A DNA stretch of 43,358 nucleotides, from assembly GCA_002453265.1 (NCBI GenBank), contig DKGK01000079.1:2486-45843 (forward strand), written 5' to 3'. This DNA comes from Flavobacteriales bacterium UBA6772. Lineage in GTDB: Bacteria; Bacteroidota; Bacteroidia; Flavobacteriales; UBA7430. The translations under genes and the position numbers were made by a program. Each line of letters starts with the position of its first letter. Position 1 is the first letter of the stretch. Positions 1 to 8,971 of the stretch are shown piece by piece. The notes beneath the pieces were generated by a model. The model saw only the letters and a program-made list of their open reading frames with translations. It did not search any database and had not been told where the DNA came from.

Positions 1-1463
1 CCAGCGTATTCTATCTCAGTGCGTCTTTCATCACCGTATTTTTCGCGAACATCAATTAACTCATTTTTAATTATATCCATACGCAACGGTTCGTTGGCAA
101 GAATATTTTCTAAATGAGATATAACTTTCATTAATTCGGCATGCTCTTCTTTAATTTTATCTTGCTCAAGACCCGTAAGTTTTTGGAGTCTTAAATCTAA
201 AATTGCTCTAGCTTGAAGCTCAGAAAGTGAATAGTTCGCAATTAAGGCTTCGCGTGCAATTTCTGGATTTTTAGAGGCTTTTATTAAAGCGATAATAGCA
301 TCTAAATTATTTAATGCTATTAATAAACCTTCTAAAATATGAGCTCTTTTATTGGCTTGTCTAAGTTCGTATTCTGTTCTACGAACTACTACTTCGTGTC
401 TGTGTTCTACAAAGTATTTAATCATTTCTCTAAGCGTAAGTAACATTGGTCTTCCTTTTACAAGGGCAATGTTATTTACTGAAAATGAGTTTTGTAGAGA
501 CGTGTACTTAAAGAGTTTATTTAATACAATGTTTGGTATAGCATCACGTTTAAGAATGTAAACGATACGCATACCATTACGGTCAGATTCGTCACGAATA
601 TCAGAAATACCTTCTAACTTTTTATCGTTAACTAAGTCGGCCGTTTTCTTAATCATATCGGCTTTGTTTACCATATAAGGAATCTCGGTAACGATAATGC
701 AATCGCGCCCATCAACTTCCTCAAAAGTAGTTTTAGCTCTTAATACAATTCTACCTTTTCCAGTTTCGAAAGCGTTTTTAACACCATCGTAACCGTAAAT
801 AGTACCACCAGTAGGAAAATCTGGTGCTTTAACGTAATTCATTAAACCTTCCGTGTCAATATCATTATCGCCTATATAAGCAATAATAGCATTCACAATT
901 TCGGTTAGGTTATGCGGTGGCATATTGGTTGCCATACCTACTGCAATACCAGAAGCACCGTTTATTAATAAGTTCGGTATTCTAGAAGGAAGTACTGTAG
1001 GTTCCTGTAAAGAGTCATCAAAGTTTAATCTAAAGTCAACAGTTTCCTTATCGATGTCTTTCAACATTTCTTCAGAAATCTTCTTTAATCTTGCCTCCGT
1101 ATAACGCATTGCTGCAGGACTATCGCCATCAATAGAACCAAAGTTACCTTGTCCATCAACTAACATATAACGCAAAGACCAATCTTGGGCCATACGTACC
1201 ATAGAGTCGTAAACAGACGAATCACCATGGGGGTGATACTTACCTAAAACTTCCCCAACAATTCTTGCGGATTTTTTATGTGCACCTGTTGCGCGAATTC
1301 CCAATTCATGCATTCCGAAAAGAACTCTTCGGTGAACAGGTTTAAATCCATCTCTAACATCTGGTAAAGCACGAGAAACAATCACAGACATCGAATAATC
1401 GATGTATGCAGATTTCATTTCATCCTCTATATTTATAGGTATAATCTTTTCTCCTTCAGCCAT
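1..1463 (-). CDS. gyrA: DNA gyrase subunit A (partial, 3' end outside window)
   Basis: GyrA is the breakage-reunion subunit of DNA gyrase, the ATP-dependent topoisomerase that introduces negative supercoils. The first about 487 codons are present; the C-terminal DNA-wrapping domain lies beyond the left edge. The ATG is at 1461-1463 and the protein begins MAEGEKIIPINIEDEMK. The quinolone-resistance-determining region is intact (HPHGDSSVYD), with Ser82 and Asp86 matching E. coli Ser83 and Asp87. The catalytic tyrosine is Tyr121 in AAMRYTE. It is divergent from clpC across a 212-bp gap. A weak -7-like TATATTCG lies at 1511-1518 on this strand. Family and start are certain. Confidence 0.97.
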   Translation of the reverse strand, partial: MAEGEKIIPINIEDEMKSAYIDYSMSVIVSRALPDVRDGFKPVHRRVLFGMHELGIRATGAHKKSARIVGEVLGKYHPHGDSSVYDSMVRMAQDWSLRYMLVDGQGNFGSIDGDSPAAMRYTEARLKKISEEMLKDIDKETVDFRLNFDDSLQEPTVLPSRIPNLLINGASGIAVGMATNMPPHNLTEIVNAIIAYIGDNDIDTEGLMNYVKAPDFPTGGTIYGYDGVKNAFETGKGRIVLRAKTTFEEVDGRDCIIVTEIPYMVNKADMIKKTADLVNDKKLEGISDIRDESDRNGMRIVYILKRDAIPNIVLNKLFKYTSLQNSFSVNNIALVKGRPMLLTLREMIKYFVEHRHEVVVRRTEYELRQANKRAHILEGLLIALNNLDAIIALIKASKNPEIAREALIANYSLSELQARAILDLRLQKLTGLEQDKIKEEHAELMKVISHLENILANEPLRMDIIKNELIDVREKYGDERRTEIEYA

Positions 1464-1510
1464 TTACTTAGCAATTAAGATTTGTATTCTTTTCTATCTA
1501 TTAAGACACA

Positions 1511-1518
1511 CGAATATA
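1511..1518 (-). promoter_or_regulatory. Possible -7 box of gyrA (TATATTCG)
   Basis: On the minus strand this reads TATATTCG, one base off the Bacteroidota TAnnTTTG consensus. It lies 48 nt upstream of the gyrA ATG. No -33 element is evident. The same variant sits before the saccharopine dehydrogenase gene at 14449-14456. Confidence 0.35.
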
Positions 1519-1629
1519 GACTAAATTGCTTTTAAATACACCTATGTAAATGGGAAATAATTAACAATTTATTGCGTTAAAATGTTAAAAAAAGTGACTT
1601 ATATACTACCTTTATTATCAAAAGGTATT

Positions 1630-1637
1630 TATCTTTG
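1630..1637 (+). promoter_or_regulatory. -7 box of clpC (TATCTTTG)
   Basis: TATCTTTG fits TAnnTTTG exactly and lies 38 nt before the clpC ATG, which would give a leader of about 30-35 nt. No clear -33 TTTG is seen. No heat-shock operator such as CIRCE is visible in the 1464-1675 gap. Confidence 0.6.
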
Positions 1638-1675
1638 GATTTAAGTGTATTATGGATGTAAAAAATTGAACGATT

Positions 1676-4246
1676 ATGGATGATAATTTCTCACCAAGAG
1701 TAAAAGATGTAATACAGTTTAGTAAAGAGGAAGCAATTCGTTTAGGGCATAGTTATATAGGTACAGAGCATTTATTGCTAGGTATTCTTAGAGAAGGTGA
1801 AGGTGTCGCAATTGATATAATGCTAAACTTAGGGGTTGATTTAAAGCCTTTACGTAAAAGAATTGAAGACTTATGCAGTAGCGATAGCACTAGCTCTAAA
1901 TCTATTACAGATAATATACCGCTAACAAAGCAAGCAGAAAAGGCTTTAAAAACTACCTTTTTAGAGGCGAAGCTCTACAATAGCGAACTAATTGGCACTC
2001 CTCACCTATTGCTGTGTATTTTAAGAAACGATGCCGATCCTATGGCTCACTTATTTGAGCAGCTTAATATAACCTACGAAATGGTGAAAGCTCAGTTTGA
2101 AGATATTACAGGTGATGATGAGGGCGAAGAACCTTATAGAGTAGAGAACATATCTGACGATAATGATGATGAGTTTGATGTTAGCGGATCTAGCGATTAT
2201 AGAAGCGAGAAGAAATTTAAAACTCCTAAAAAATCCAAAACACCCGTTTTAGATAACTTTGGTAGAGATTTAACAAAGTTTGCCGAAGACGACAAGCTGG
2301 ATCCTGTGGTTGGACGTGAAAAAGAAATAGAACGAGTTTCTCAAATTTTATCTCGTAGAAAAAAGAATAATCCTATGCTTATTGGTGAGCCTGGAGTTGG
2401 GAAATCTGCGATTGCAGAAGGTCTTGCCCTGCGAATTATTCAGAAAAAAGTTTCTAGAGTATTATTCGATAAACGTATTGTTACACTCGACCTTGCTTCG
2501 TTAGTTGCCGGTACAAAATACCGTGGACAATTTGAGGAGCGTATGAAAGCGGTTCTTAATGAATTGGAGAAAAATCCAAACATTATTTTATTTATCGATG
2601 AAATTCATACTATTGTTGGTGCAGGTGGTGCAGCTGGAAGTTTAGATGCTTCTAATATGTTTAAACCTGCTTTAGCGAGAGGAGAACTACAATGTATTGG
2701 AGCCACAACGCTAGACGAATACAGGCAATATATTGAAAAAGATGGCGCACTAGAACGTAGATTCCAAAAGGTTTTAGTAGAACCTACAACCGATGAAGAA
2801 TCTTTACAAATTCTTCAAAACATTAAAGATCGTTACGAAGCTCATCACAATGTAAGTTACACCCACGAAGCTCTTGAGGCTTGTGTTAGTTTAACAAGTA
2901 GATATATTAGCGACAGACATTTACCCGATAAAGCAATTGATGCTTTAGACGAAGCAGGTGCAAGAGTACATATTACCAATATTAAAGTTCCAAAAAATAT
3001 TATTGCACTCGAAGCGAAACTTATTGATATTAGAAATCAGAAAGTTGATGTTGTTAAAAAACAACGTTATGAGCAGGCTGCAGAATTAAGAGATGTTGAA
3101 AAACAAACTGAGAATGACTTAGTAGAAGCTCAAATTGCTTGGGAAGAAGATGTTAAAACTCACAGAGAAACAGTTACACCTCAAGATGTAGCCGAAGTAA
3201 TTGCGATGATGACAGGTATTCCTGTAAATAGAATTGCGGAGAAAGAAAATGATAAGCTTTCTGCGATGGCAGATCTGTTAAAAGAAAATGTAATAGGACA
3301 AGACGAAGCAGTTTCTAAAATTGTACTTGCTATACAGCGAAATAGAGTTGGTTTAAAAGACCCTAACAAACCTATTGGTTCCTTTATTTTCTTAGGTCCT
3401 ACAGGAGTTGGAAAAACACAATTGGCTAAGGAATTATCTAAATTACTCTTCGACAATGAATCTTCTATGATTCGTATTGATATGAGTGAATACATGGAGA
3501 AATTCTCCATTTCTAGATTAATAGGAGCACCTCCAGGTTATGTTGGCTACGAGGAAGGTGGACAGTTAACGGAACGTGTTAGAAGAAAACCTTATTCTGT
3601 AATTTTATTAGACGAAATAGAGAAAGCACATCCCGATGTGTTTAACTTATTGTTACAAGCCTTAGACGATGGTATTCTTACAGACAGCCTAGGTCGCAAG
3701 ATTGATTTTAAAAACACGATCATTATCATGACTTCCAATATTGGAACTCGGAAGCTAAAGGATTTCGGTACAGGAGTTGGATTTAGTACTGCTGCAAAGA
3801 AAAACAGTATTGATGAATATACGAAAAGTGTAATTGAGGGTTCGCTTAAAAAAGCATTTGCTCCAGAATTTCTAAATCGTATAGACGATGTAGTTTTATT
3901 TAATACACTTACCAAAGAGGATATTCATAAGATTATAGATATTGAATTAAAAAAACTCTTTGTTCGTATTAAAAATATGGGTTATGCTCCTAAGATTACA
4001 AACGCAGCAAAAGATTTTATTGCAGAAAAAGGCTTTGATTCTTCTTACGGTGCAAGACCGTTAAAAAGAGCGATTCAGAAATATGTAGAAGATATACTAG
4101 CAGAAGCTATAATTTCTAAAAATATTACTGATGGAGATAAGGTTTTAGTTGATTTTGATGAAAAAAAGAAAGCGATTAAAATTAAAGTAACTAAGCCACG
4201 AGCTAAAAAAACAAAGAAAGATAAGCCTAGTGATAAACCTGCTTAG
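1676..4246 (+). CDS. clpC: ATP-dependent Clp protease ATP-binding subunit ClpC
   Basis: ClpC is a Hsp100/AAA+ unfoldase that feeds substrates to ClpP and takes part in stress protein quality control. Two Clp-N repeats are seen, at about residues 1-45 and 80-130 (GHSYIGTEHLLLGILREGEG, then a degenerate copy). They are followed by an acidic linker rich in D and E, and by AAA-1 with Walker A GEPGVGKS at 237-244 and Walker B ILFIDEIHT. A UVR-type coiled coil (YEQAAELRD) lies near 463-475, which separates ClpC from ClpB. AAA-2 has Walker A GPTGVGKT at 574-581, and a VGF tripeptide lies in the loop used for ClpP docking. The tail is Lys-rich. At 856 aa it is full length. It is monocistronic, with its own promoter and a hairpin terminator. 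Confidence 0.97.
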   Translation: MDDNFSPRVKDVIQFSKEEAIRLGHSYIGTEHLLLGILREGEGVAIDIMLNLGVDLKPLRKRIEDLCSSDSTSSKSITDNIPLTKQAEKALKTTFLEAKLYNSELIGTPHLLLCILRNDADPMAHLFEQLNITYEMVKAQFEDITGDDEGEEPYRVENISDDNDDEFDVSGSSDYRSEKKFKTPKKSKTPVLDNFGRDLTKFAEDDKLDPVVGREKEIERVSQILSRRKKNNPMLIGEPGVGKSAIAEGLALRIIQKKVSRVLFDKRIVTLDLASLVAGTKYRGQFEERMKAVLNELEKNPNIILFIDEIHTIVGAGGAAGSLDASNMFKPALARGELQCIGATTLDEYRQYIEKDGALERRFQKVLVEPTTDEESLQILQNIKDRYEAHHNVSYTHEALEACVSLTSRYISDRHLPDKAIDALDEAGARVHITNIKVPKNIIALEAKLIDIRNQKVDVVKKQRYEQAAELRDVEKQTENDLVEAQIAWEEDVKTHRETVTPQDVAEVIAMMTGIPVNRIAEKENDKLSAMADLLKENVIGQDEAVSKIVLAIQRNRVGLKDPNKPIGSFIFLGPTGVGKTQLAKELSKLLFDNESSMIRIDMSEYMEKFSISRLIGAPPGYVGYEEGGQLTERVRRKPYSVILLDEIEKAHPDVFNLLLQALDDGILTDSLGRKIDFKNTIIIMTSNIGTRKLKDFGTGVGFSTAAKKNSIDEYTKSVIEGSLKKAFAPEFLNRIDDVVLFNTLTKEDIHKIIDIELKKLFVRIKNMGYAPKITNAAKDFIAEKGFDSSYGARPLKRAIQKYVEDILAEAIISKNITDGDKVLVDFDEKKKAIKIKVTKPRAKKTKKDKPSDKPA

Positions 4247-4256
4247 TAGCACAATT

Positions 4257-4300
4257 GAACAAAAAAAAATGGAGACTTAAAGTCTCCATTTTTTTTGTTC
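4257..4300. terminator. Bidirectional terminator between clpC and fabI
   Basis: This is an extended palindrome: GAAC, A-run, GGAGACT, TAA loop, AGTCTCC, T-run, GTTC. A GC-containing stem of 7-8 bp is flanked by 8-9 A on one side and 8 T on the other, so it can terminate both convergent genes. Confidence 0.9.
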
Positions 4301-4311
4301 AATATTTTAGC

Positions 4312-5124
4312 TTACTCTTCTTTATCTACAAATTTATCCATTACTTCCTGACTAACACCTGTATAAGAGAATCCTCCATCGTGGAATAAATTCTGCATGG
4401 TAACCATACGAGTTAAATCAGAGAATAAAGAAATTACATAGTTAGCACAATCTTCAGAAGGAGCATTTCCTAAAGGAGACATCATATCTGCGTATTTAAA
4501 GAACCCATCAAAACCTTTAACACCACTACCAGCAGTAGTTAAGGTTGGCGATTGAGAAATTGTATTTACACGAACTTTCTTTTGTTTCCCAAAATGATAA
4601 CCAAAACTACGAGCAATAGATTCTAAATAGGCTTTGTTGTCTGCCATATCGTTATAGTCTGGGAACGTACGTTGCGAAGCTATATAAGATAAGGCTACTA
4701 TAGAACCCCACTCGTTCATTGCATCTAATTTCATGGCTGTTTGCATAACTCTATGAAAAGACATAGCAGAAACATCCATTCCTTTAATCATGAAGTCGTG
4801 ACTTAAATCTGTGTAGTGCTTTCCTTTACGAACGTTTATAGACATTCCTATAGAATGTAAAACGAAATCAATTTTACCTCCTAAAATCTCTTGAGATTTA
4901 ACAAATAGGTTTTCAAGATCTTCCATCGAAGTAGCGTCTGCAGGAATAATTTCTGCATTACATTTTTCAGCTAATTCATTAATAGCACCCATTCGCATTG
5001 CGATTGGAGCATTAGTAAGAACAAATTCAGCACCTTGTCTTTTTGCTTCTTCGGCAACTTTCCATGCAATAGATTTAGAATCTAATGCTCCGAAAATAAT
5101 ACCTTTTTTTCCTTTTAATAACAT
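4312..5124 (-). CDS. fabI: Enoyl-[acyl-carrier-protein] reductase FabI
   Basis: FabI carries out the NADH-dependent last reduction of each fatty-acid elongation cycle (FASII). The N-terminal fold LLKGKKGIIFGALDSKSIAW has the divergent SDR nucleotide site of FabI. The catalytic Y-x6-K is in PDYNDMADNKA, with the second FabI tyrosine in LSYIAS. From ATG 5124 the product is 270 aa, normal for the family. A longer open frame to 5148 (MLKLKQNS...) is rejected because that codon lies inside the -7 box at 5146-5153 and would not be transcribed. The gene lies downstream of recN but has its own promoter. Confidence 0.95.
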   Translation of the reverse strand: MLLKGKKGIIFGALDSKSIAWKVAEEAKRQGAEFVLTNAPIAMRMGAINELAEKCNAEIIPADATSMEDLENLFVKSQEILGGKIDFVLHSIGMSINVRKGKHYTDLSHDFMIKGMDVSAMSFHRVMQTAMKLDAMNEWGSIVALSYIASQRTFPDYNDMADNKAYLESIARSFGYHFGKQKKVRVNTISQSPTLTTAGSGVKGFDGFFKYADMMSPLGNAPSEDCANYVISLFSDLTRMVTMQNLFHDGGFSYTGVSQEVMDKFVDKEE

Positions 5125-5145
5125 GCTATTCTGTTTTAATTTTAA

Positions 5146-5153
5146 CAAATATA
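5146..5153 (-). promoter_or_regulatory. -7 box of fabI (TATATTTG)
   Basis: The minus strand reads TATATTTG, a perfect TAnnTTTG, 22 nt upstream of the ATG at 5124. It lies between recN and fabI, so fabI can be transcribed separately from the bamD-recN operon. It also decides the start codon, because the longer frame begins within it. Confidence 0.7.
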
Positions 5154-5171
5154 ATTGAAATTATCCTTTAC

Positions 5172-6854
5172 CTAATGATTCGCCATAAGTGCTTTTGCAT
5201 TTTCTAATGCAGCTTCGCTAATGCGTTCACCACTAAGCATTTTAGCGAGTTCATCTACGCGTTCGTTTTCAGTCAATTCTCTAATTTGTGTTTGAGTCTT
5301 GCCTGCTACGTCAATTTTTTCTACTTTATAATGCGTATTTCCTTTTGCAGCTACCTGCGGCAAATGACTTATTACAATTAATTGAATCTCTGTAGCCATT
5401 TCGGTAAGTACTTTAGCTATTTTACCTGCTATTTCGCCAGAAACACCAGTATCAATCTCATCTAAAACTAAACAAGGTAATGCTAAATGTTTTGCCATTA
5501 GTGCTTTTATAGCCAACATCAACCTAGAGGTTTCTCCACCCGAAGCTACCCTAGACATGTCTTGTAATTCGACACCTTTGTTTGCAGAGAACATAAAGCT
5601 AACTGCATCAGCTCCAAATTCGTTTAATTCCGATTTGTTGGTAATATGTACTTTAAATTGCCCATTTTTAATGCCCAATTCTACTAAGGTCGAAACTATA
5701 AAACCTTCTATGTTTTCGCCTACTAAACTACGGTTACTACTTATAGTAGCAGCCATTTTTATGAGTTTGAGCTTTATTTTTTTAATTGAATTCTCTAAAT
5801 CTTCAATAGTACTTTCTATAGAAGCTATTTTATGAAGGCTCTCTCCTATCTCATCAAACTTATCTAGCAATTCATCAAAACTAGCAACTCGATGTTTTTG
5901 TTCTAGTTGGTTAATTAAATTCAGTTTTTCTTTACTACTTTCAATATCTACTCCTTCCCCGTCGGATGCAGACAGTAAGGCTTCGCTTTCTTTAGAAATA
6001 TCAGCTAATTCGATTACGGTACTATTTAATCGTTCCGATAAATCAGCATAACGTTCATTATAAGTACTAATGCTTTGTAGGTCTTGAATAAGATTAAATA
6101 ACTGTGTATTTAGAGGTTCAGAACTATGATTTGTTTCTAATACAAAATTCACTTTTTGCAAAACCGCATTAACTTCCTCTTTGTTTTCTGCAAGTTTAAC
6201 TCGATTTTCTAAGAGTTCTTTTTCTCCTTTAACCAAATTTGCTTCTTCAAGTTCATTGTGTAAAAAGGCTAAATAATCCAGTTGAGTTTTAGACTCATCA
6301 CCTTCTGTTAAAACTTTATTTAGCTCATTTTCTAGAGCTTTCAAAGTTGCAAATTGTTCTTGATATTCACTTAACGTTTGCGAATGTGTGGAAGTAGAAA
6401 CCTGAGCCAAAGTATCAACCAATTGCAATTGATAGTTAGCCTTGTTTAAAAGTACTGTTTGATGCTGAGAATGAATGTCAATTAAATGTACCGATACTTC
6501 TTTTAAAATACTTAGACTTACCGGACTATCGTTAATAAACGCTCTTGATTTTCCTGTTGCTGAAATTTCTCTTCTTATAATTGTTTCTTCAGGCTCAAAA
6601 TCTAAATCATTGCTGCTAAAGAATTTTTCTAAATTGAAGTTTTTAATCGAAAAAACGCCTTCAATAATACATTTATGCTTAGTGTTTAATATAGATTTCG
6701 AGTCTGCCCTTTGCCCCATTAACAATTGTAAAGCTCCTAAAATAATAGATTTACCAGAACCTGTTTCTCCTGTTAAAACACTAAAGCCCTGATTAAAATC
6801 GATTTCTAAAGAATCGATAATGGCGTAATTTTTTATTGAAAGTTGTTTGAGCAT
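5172..6854 (-). CDS. recN: DNA repair protein RecN
   Basis: RecN is an SMC-like ATPase that acts in recombinational repair of double-strand breaks. The N-terminal half-nucleotide-binding domain carries Walker A GETGSGKS at residues 29-36. A long coiled coil with many Glu, Leu and Lys residues fills about 150-370. The C-terminal half-domain has the ABC/SMC signature ASGGETSRLML and Walker B VLDEIDTGVSG. At 560 aa it is full length. It starts 4 nt after porD and is last in the bamD-rpoZ-coaBC-porD-recN operon. No SOS-type operator could be recognised. Confidence 0.96.
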   Translation of the reverse strand: MLKQLSIKNYAIIDSLEIDFNQGFSVLTGETGSGKSIILGALQLLMGQRADSKSILNTKHKCIIEGVFSIKNFNLEKFFSSNDLDFEPEETIIRREISATGKSRAFINDSPVSLSILKEVSVHLIDIHSQHQTVLLNKANYQLQLVDTLAQVSTSTHSQTLSEYQEQFATLKALENELNKVLTEGDESKTQLDYLAFLHNELEEANLVKGEKELLENRVKLAENKEEVNAVLQKVNFVLETNHSSEPLNTQLFNLIQDLQSISTYNERYADLSERLNSTVIELADISKESEALLSASDGEGVDIESSKEKLNLINQLEQKHRVASFDELLDKFDEIGESLHKIASIESTIEDLENSIKKIKLKLIKMAATISSNRSLVGENIEGFIVSTLVELGIKNGQFKVHITNKSELNEFGADAVSFMFSANKGVELQDMSRVASGGETSRLMLAIKALMAKHLALPCLVLDEIDTGVSGEIAGKIAKVLTEMATEIQLIVISHLPQVAAKGNTHYKVEKIDVAGKTQTQIRELTENERVDELAKMLSGERISEAALENAKALMANH

Positions 6855-6858
6855 AAAA

Positions 6859-7767
6859 TTACTTTCCTTGTTCTTGTAGCATTTTCTCCCACTTTCCAGT
6901 GTTTGCAGGATCTATTTGCTTAAGCATTTGTACCAACTCATTTTTATTGGTAATAAAACCATCAGAATATATTTTGGTAATTTCTGTAGCTTTCGCATCA
7001 AAAAACACTTTGAGTAAGTAAGAATTTTGTTTTTTATCAGCACTACTTTTTACACTATACAAAGCAGCAGTAATCTCATCTCTTCCAGCTTCAGCTTGAT
7101 CACCTAATACATCTAAACCATCAATATGGTAGCTGTACATACCATTTCTTAAGGGTTTAAAATCGTTGTGTAATAAGTTTTCAACCAACCAATACCTATT
7201 AAACGTTCCTTCGTAAGGCTTCCATCCGGTAGCTTTATTGTCTGCTTGAGCATTATTAATAACCTTATTTGCTTTTAAAAAACACACTTCTCCACCTAAA
7301 GGCGAAAATGTATCGTAGTCCATTCCAATAACTATATAAGCATAATAAGCAAGTGTTGAAATTAAGTTTGAGGTGTGGTTGTGCTCGTTAAATTCGAGTG
7401 TTTGATTCTCTATATATTCGAAGCTAAAATCGCTATCTACAATATTTAAAATTGGCGAATTATAAGAAGCTCTATAAATAGGTCTTGTAGATTTTACGGT
7501 AATATTACCGTCATAGCCATTTGCTCCTACCTCTTTGGTTAAATTTATAATAACATTACATTCTATTCTTTCTTCGTTTGAATACACATCTTCTGTCCAT
7601 CTAGTAGTATTCATAAACTCAAAAAGTGCAGTCCGCATAGAAGTAAATTTCTGTCGGTTTGTTCCTTTAATTTGCTGTGAATTAATTTGGATTCTGCAGT
7701 TTAATTCTTGTGCATTTATTTCCAAAATACTTAAGAATAATAGTACAACTGTATAAACTTTACGCAT
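6859..7767 (-). CDS. porD: Type IX secretion system protein PorD (DUF4835)
   Basis: This is a periplasmic or envelope protein of the DUF4835 family, named PorD after the Porphyromonas T9SS gene. A signal peptide is clear at residues 1-19 (MRKVYTVVLLFLSILEINAQ), followed by ELNCRIQINSQQI. The family hallmark GMDYDTFSPLGG lies mid-protein, and the length of 302 aa is usual. Its 5' end overlaps the 3' end of coaBC by 8 bp, so translation is probably coupled. Known for the family: it is conserved in Bacteroidota with T9SS, but its molecular role is unresolved. Neighbouring bamD fits an outer-membrane assembly context. Confidence 0.88.
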   Translation of the reverse strand: MRKVYTVVLLFLSILEINAQELNCRIQINSQQIKGTNRQKFTSMRTALFEFMNTTRWTEDVYSNEERIECNVIINLTKEVGANGYDGNITVKSTRPIYRASYNSPILNIVDSDFSFEYIENQTLEFNEHNHTSNLISTLAYYAYIVIGMDYDTFSPLGGEVCFLKANKVINNAQADNKATGWKPYEGTFNRYWLVENLLHNDFKPLRNGMYSYHIDGLDVLGDQAEAGRDEITAALYSVKSSADKKQNSYLLKVFFDAKATEITKIYSDGFITNKNELVQMLKQIDPANTGKWEKMLQEQGK

Positions 7768-8962
7768 TGATTTTAGTTAAGATTGTATTGACGATATCTT
7801 CCGCAACATCTTGCTTAGACTTTAACTCAAAGCTAAGCTTTTTATTGCTTTTAGTAAGTATCGTAATCTTATTTGTATTGCTTTGAAAACATGCACCTTT
7901 ATCGTTTAAAGAATTAAGTACAATTAGATCTAGGTTTTTACTTTGTAATTTTGATTTGGCATTTTTAATTTCGTTATGCGTTTCTAATGCAAAACCAACA
8001 AGAAATTGACTTGTTTTCTGTGCACCCATTTCTGCTAAAATATCTTTAGTTTTAATGAGCTCAATAACAGGAGTGGCTAGTTCCTTTTTAATTTTTTGAG
8101 CACTTACAACTTTTGGAGTATAGTCTGCAACAGCTGCTGCTGCTATTACAATAGTGCTATTCTTAAAGAATCCCATTGCTGTAGAATACATTTCTTTAGC
8201 AGACTCAACATTACTTACTACAATATTATTATGTGATACAGATATAAGTGAAGGACCGAGAATAAGGTTTACTTCCGCTCCTTTATTCGCTAAATTTAAT
8301 GCCAACTCTACGCCCATTTTCCCAGAAGATCTATTTCCAATAAACCGAACAGGATCTATGGCTTCGTAAGTAGGTCCAGCTGTAATTAAAACGCTGTGGT
8401 GTTTTAAGGGGAGTTTTTCGTTTAAATCAGCAATAATAAAGTTGAAAATATTTTCGGGTTCTGCCATTCTACCTAGGCCAACTAAACCACTTGCTAACTC
8501 TCCACTTTCAGGTAGAATTATAGTATTGCCAAAAGACTGTAATTTTTGTAAACTTTCTGCTGTAGATGGATGTTTGTACATATCCAAGTCCATTGCAGGA
8601 GCAAAATAAATAGGGCATTTAGCCGAAAGGTAAGTCGCCATTAAAAGGTTGTCACATATACCTTGACTCATTTTAGCGAGTGTATTTGCAGTGGCTGGAG
8701 CAATAATAAAAAGGTCTGCCCAGAGTCCTAAAGTAACATGGTCGTTCCAACGAGGGTTTTCTTCGTCAGTAGTAAATTCTGAGAAGACTTCGTTTTTAGA
8801 TAAGGTAGCAAGAGTAAGAGGTGTAATAAAATTCTTAGAAGCAGGAGTTTGAATGCATTTTACATTCGCTCCTGCTTTTATGAATTCTCTAACTAAATGA
8901 GCAGATTTATAGGCAGCTATACCGCCAGTAATCCCAATAAGGATATTTTTTCCGCGAAGCAT
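7760..8962 (-). CDS. coaBC: Bifunctional phosphopantothenoylcysteine decarboxylase / synthetase CoaBC
   Basis: CoaBC catalyses two consecutive steps of coenzyme A synthesis: CTP-dependent condensation of 4'-phosphopantothenate with Cys (CoaB), then FMN-dependent decarboxylation (CoaC). The CoaC domain covers about residues 1-185 (GITGGIAAYKS, His75 in NDHVTLG, PAMDLDMYKHP, GLGRMAEPE). CoaB covers about 190-400 (LITAGPTYEAIDPVR, NRSSGKMG, AAAVADYTP, KIKKE). At 400 aa it is full length. By direct count, positions equivalent to E. coli Asn125 and Cys158 are Asp125 and Ser158, while His75 is kept. I take this to be a Bacteroidota-type active site rather than an inactive gene. It lies 9 nt downstream of rpoZ. 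Confidence 0.95.
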   Translation of the reverse strand: MLRGKNILIGITGGIAAYKSAHLVREFIKAGANVKCIQTPASKNFITPLTLATLSKNEVFSEFTTDEENPRWNDHVTLGLWADLFIIAPATANTLAKMSQGICDNLLMATYLSAKCPIYFAPAMDLDMYKHPSTAESLQKLQSFGNTIILPESGELASGLVGLGRMAEPENIFNFIIADLNEKLPLKHHSVLITAGPTYEAIDPVRFIGNRSSGKMGVELALNLANKGAEVNLILGPSLISVSHNNIVVSNVESAKEMYSTAMGFFKNSTIVIAAAAVADYTPKVVSAQKIKKELATPVIELIKTKDILAEMGAQKTSQFLVGFALETHNEIKNAKSKLQSKNLDLIVLNSLNDKGACFQSNTNKITILTKSNKKLSFELKSKQDVAEDIVNTILTKINA

Positions 8963-8971
8963 TTAAGTTAT

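Noticed and set aside
352..561. 69-codon open frame on the plus strand opposite gyrA
   Set aside because: It lies wholly within gyrA coding sequence on the other strand and matches no family.
3181..3915. Two long antisense open frames (109 and 107 codons) opposite clpC
   Set aside because: They mirror the codon pattern of clpC, have no promoter or domain, and clpC is a certain gene.
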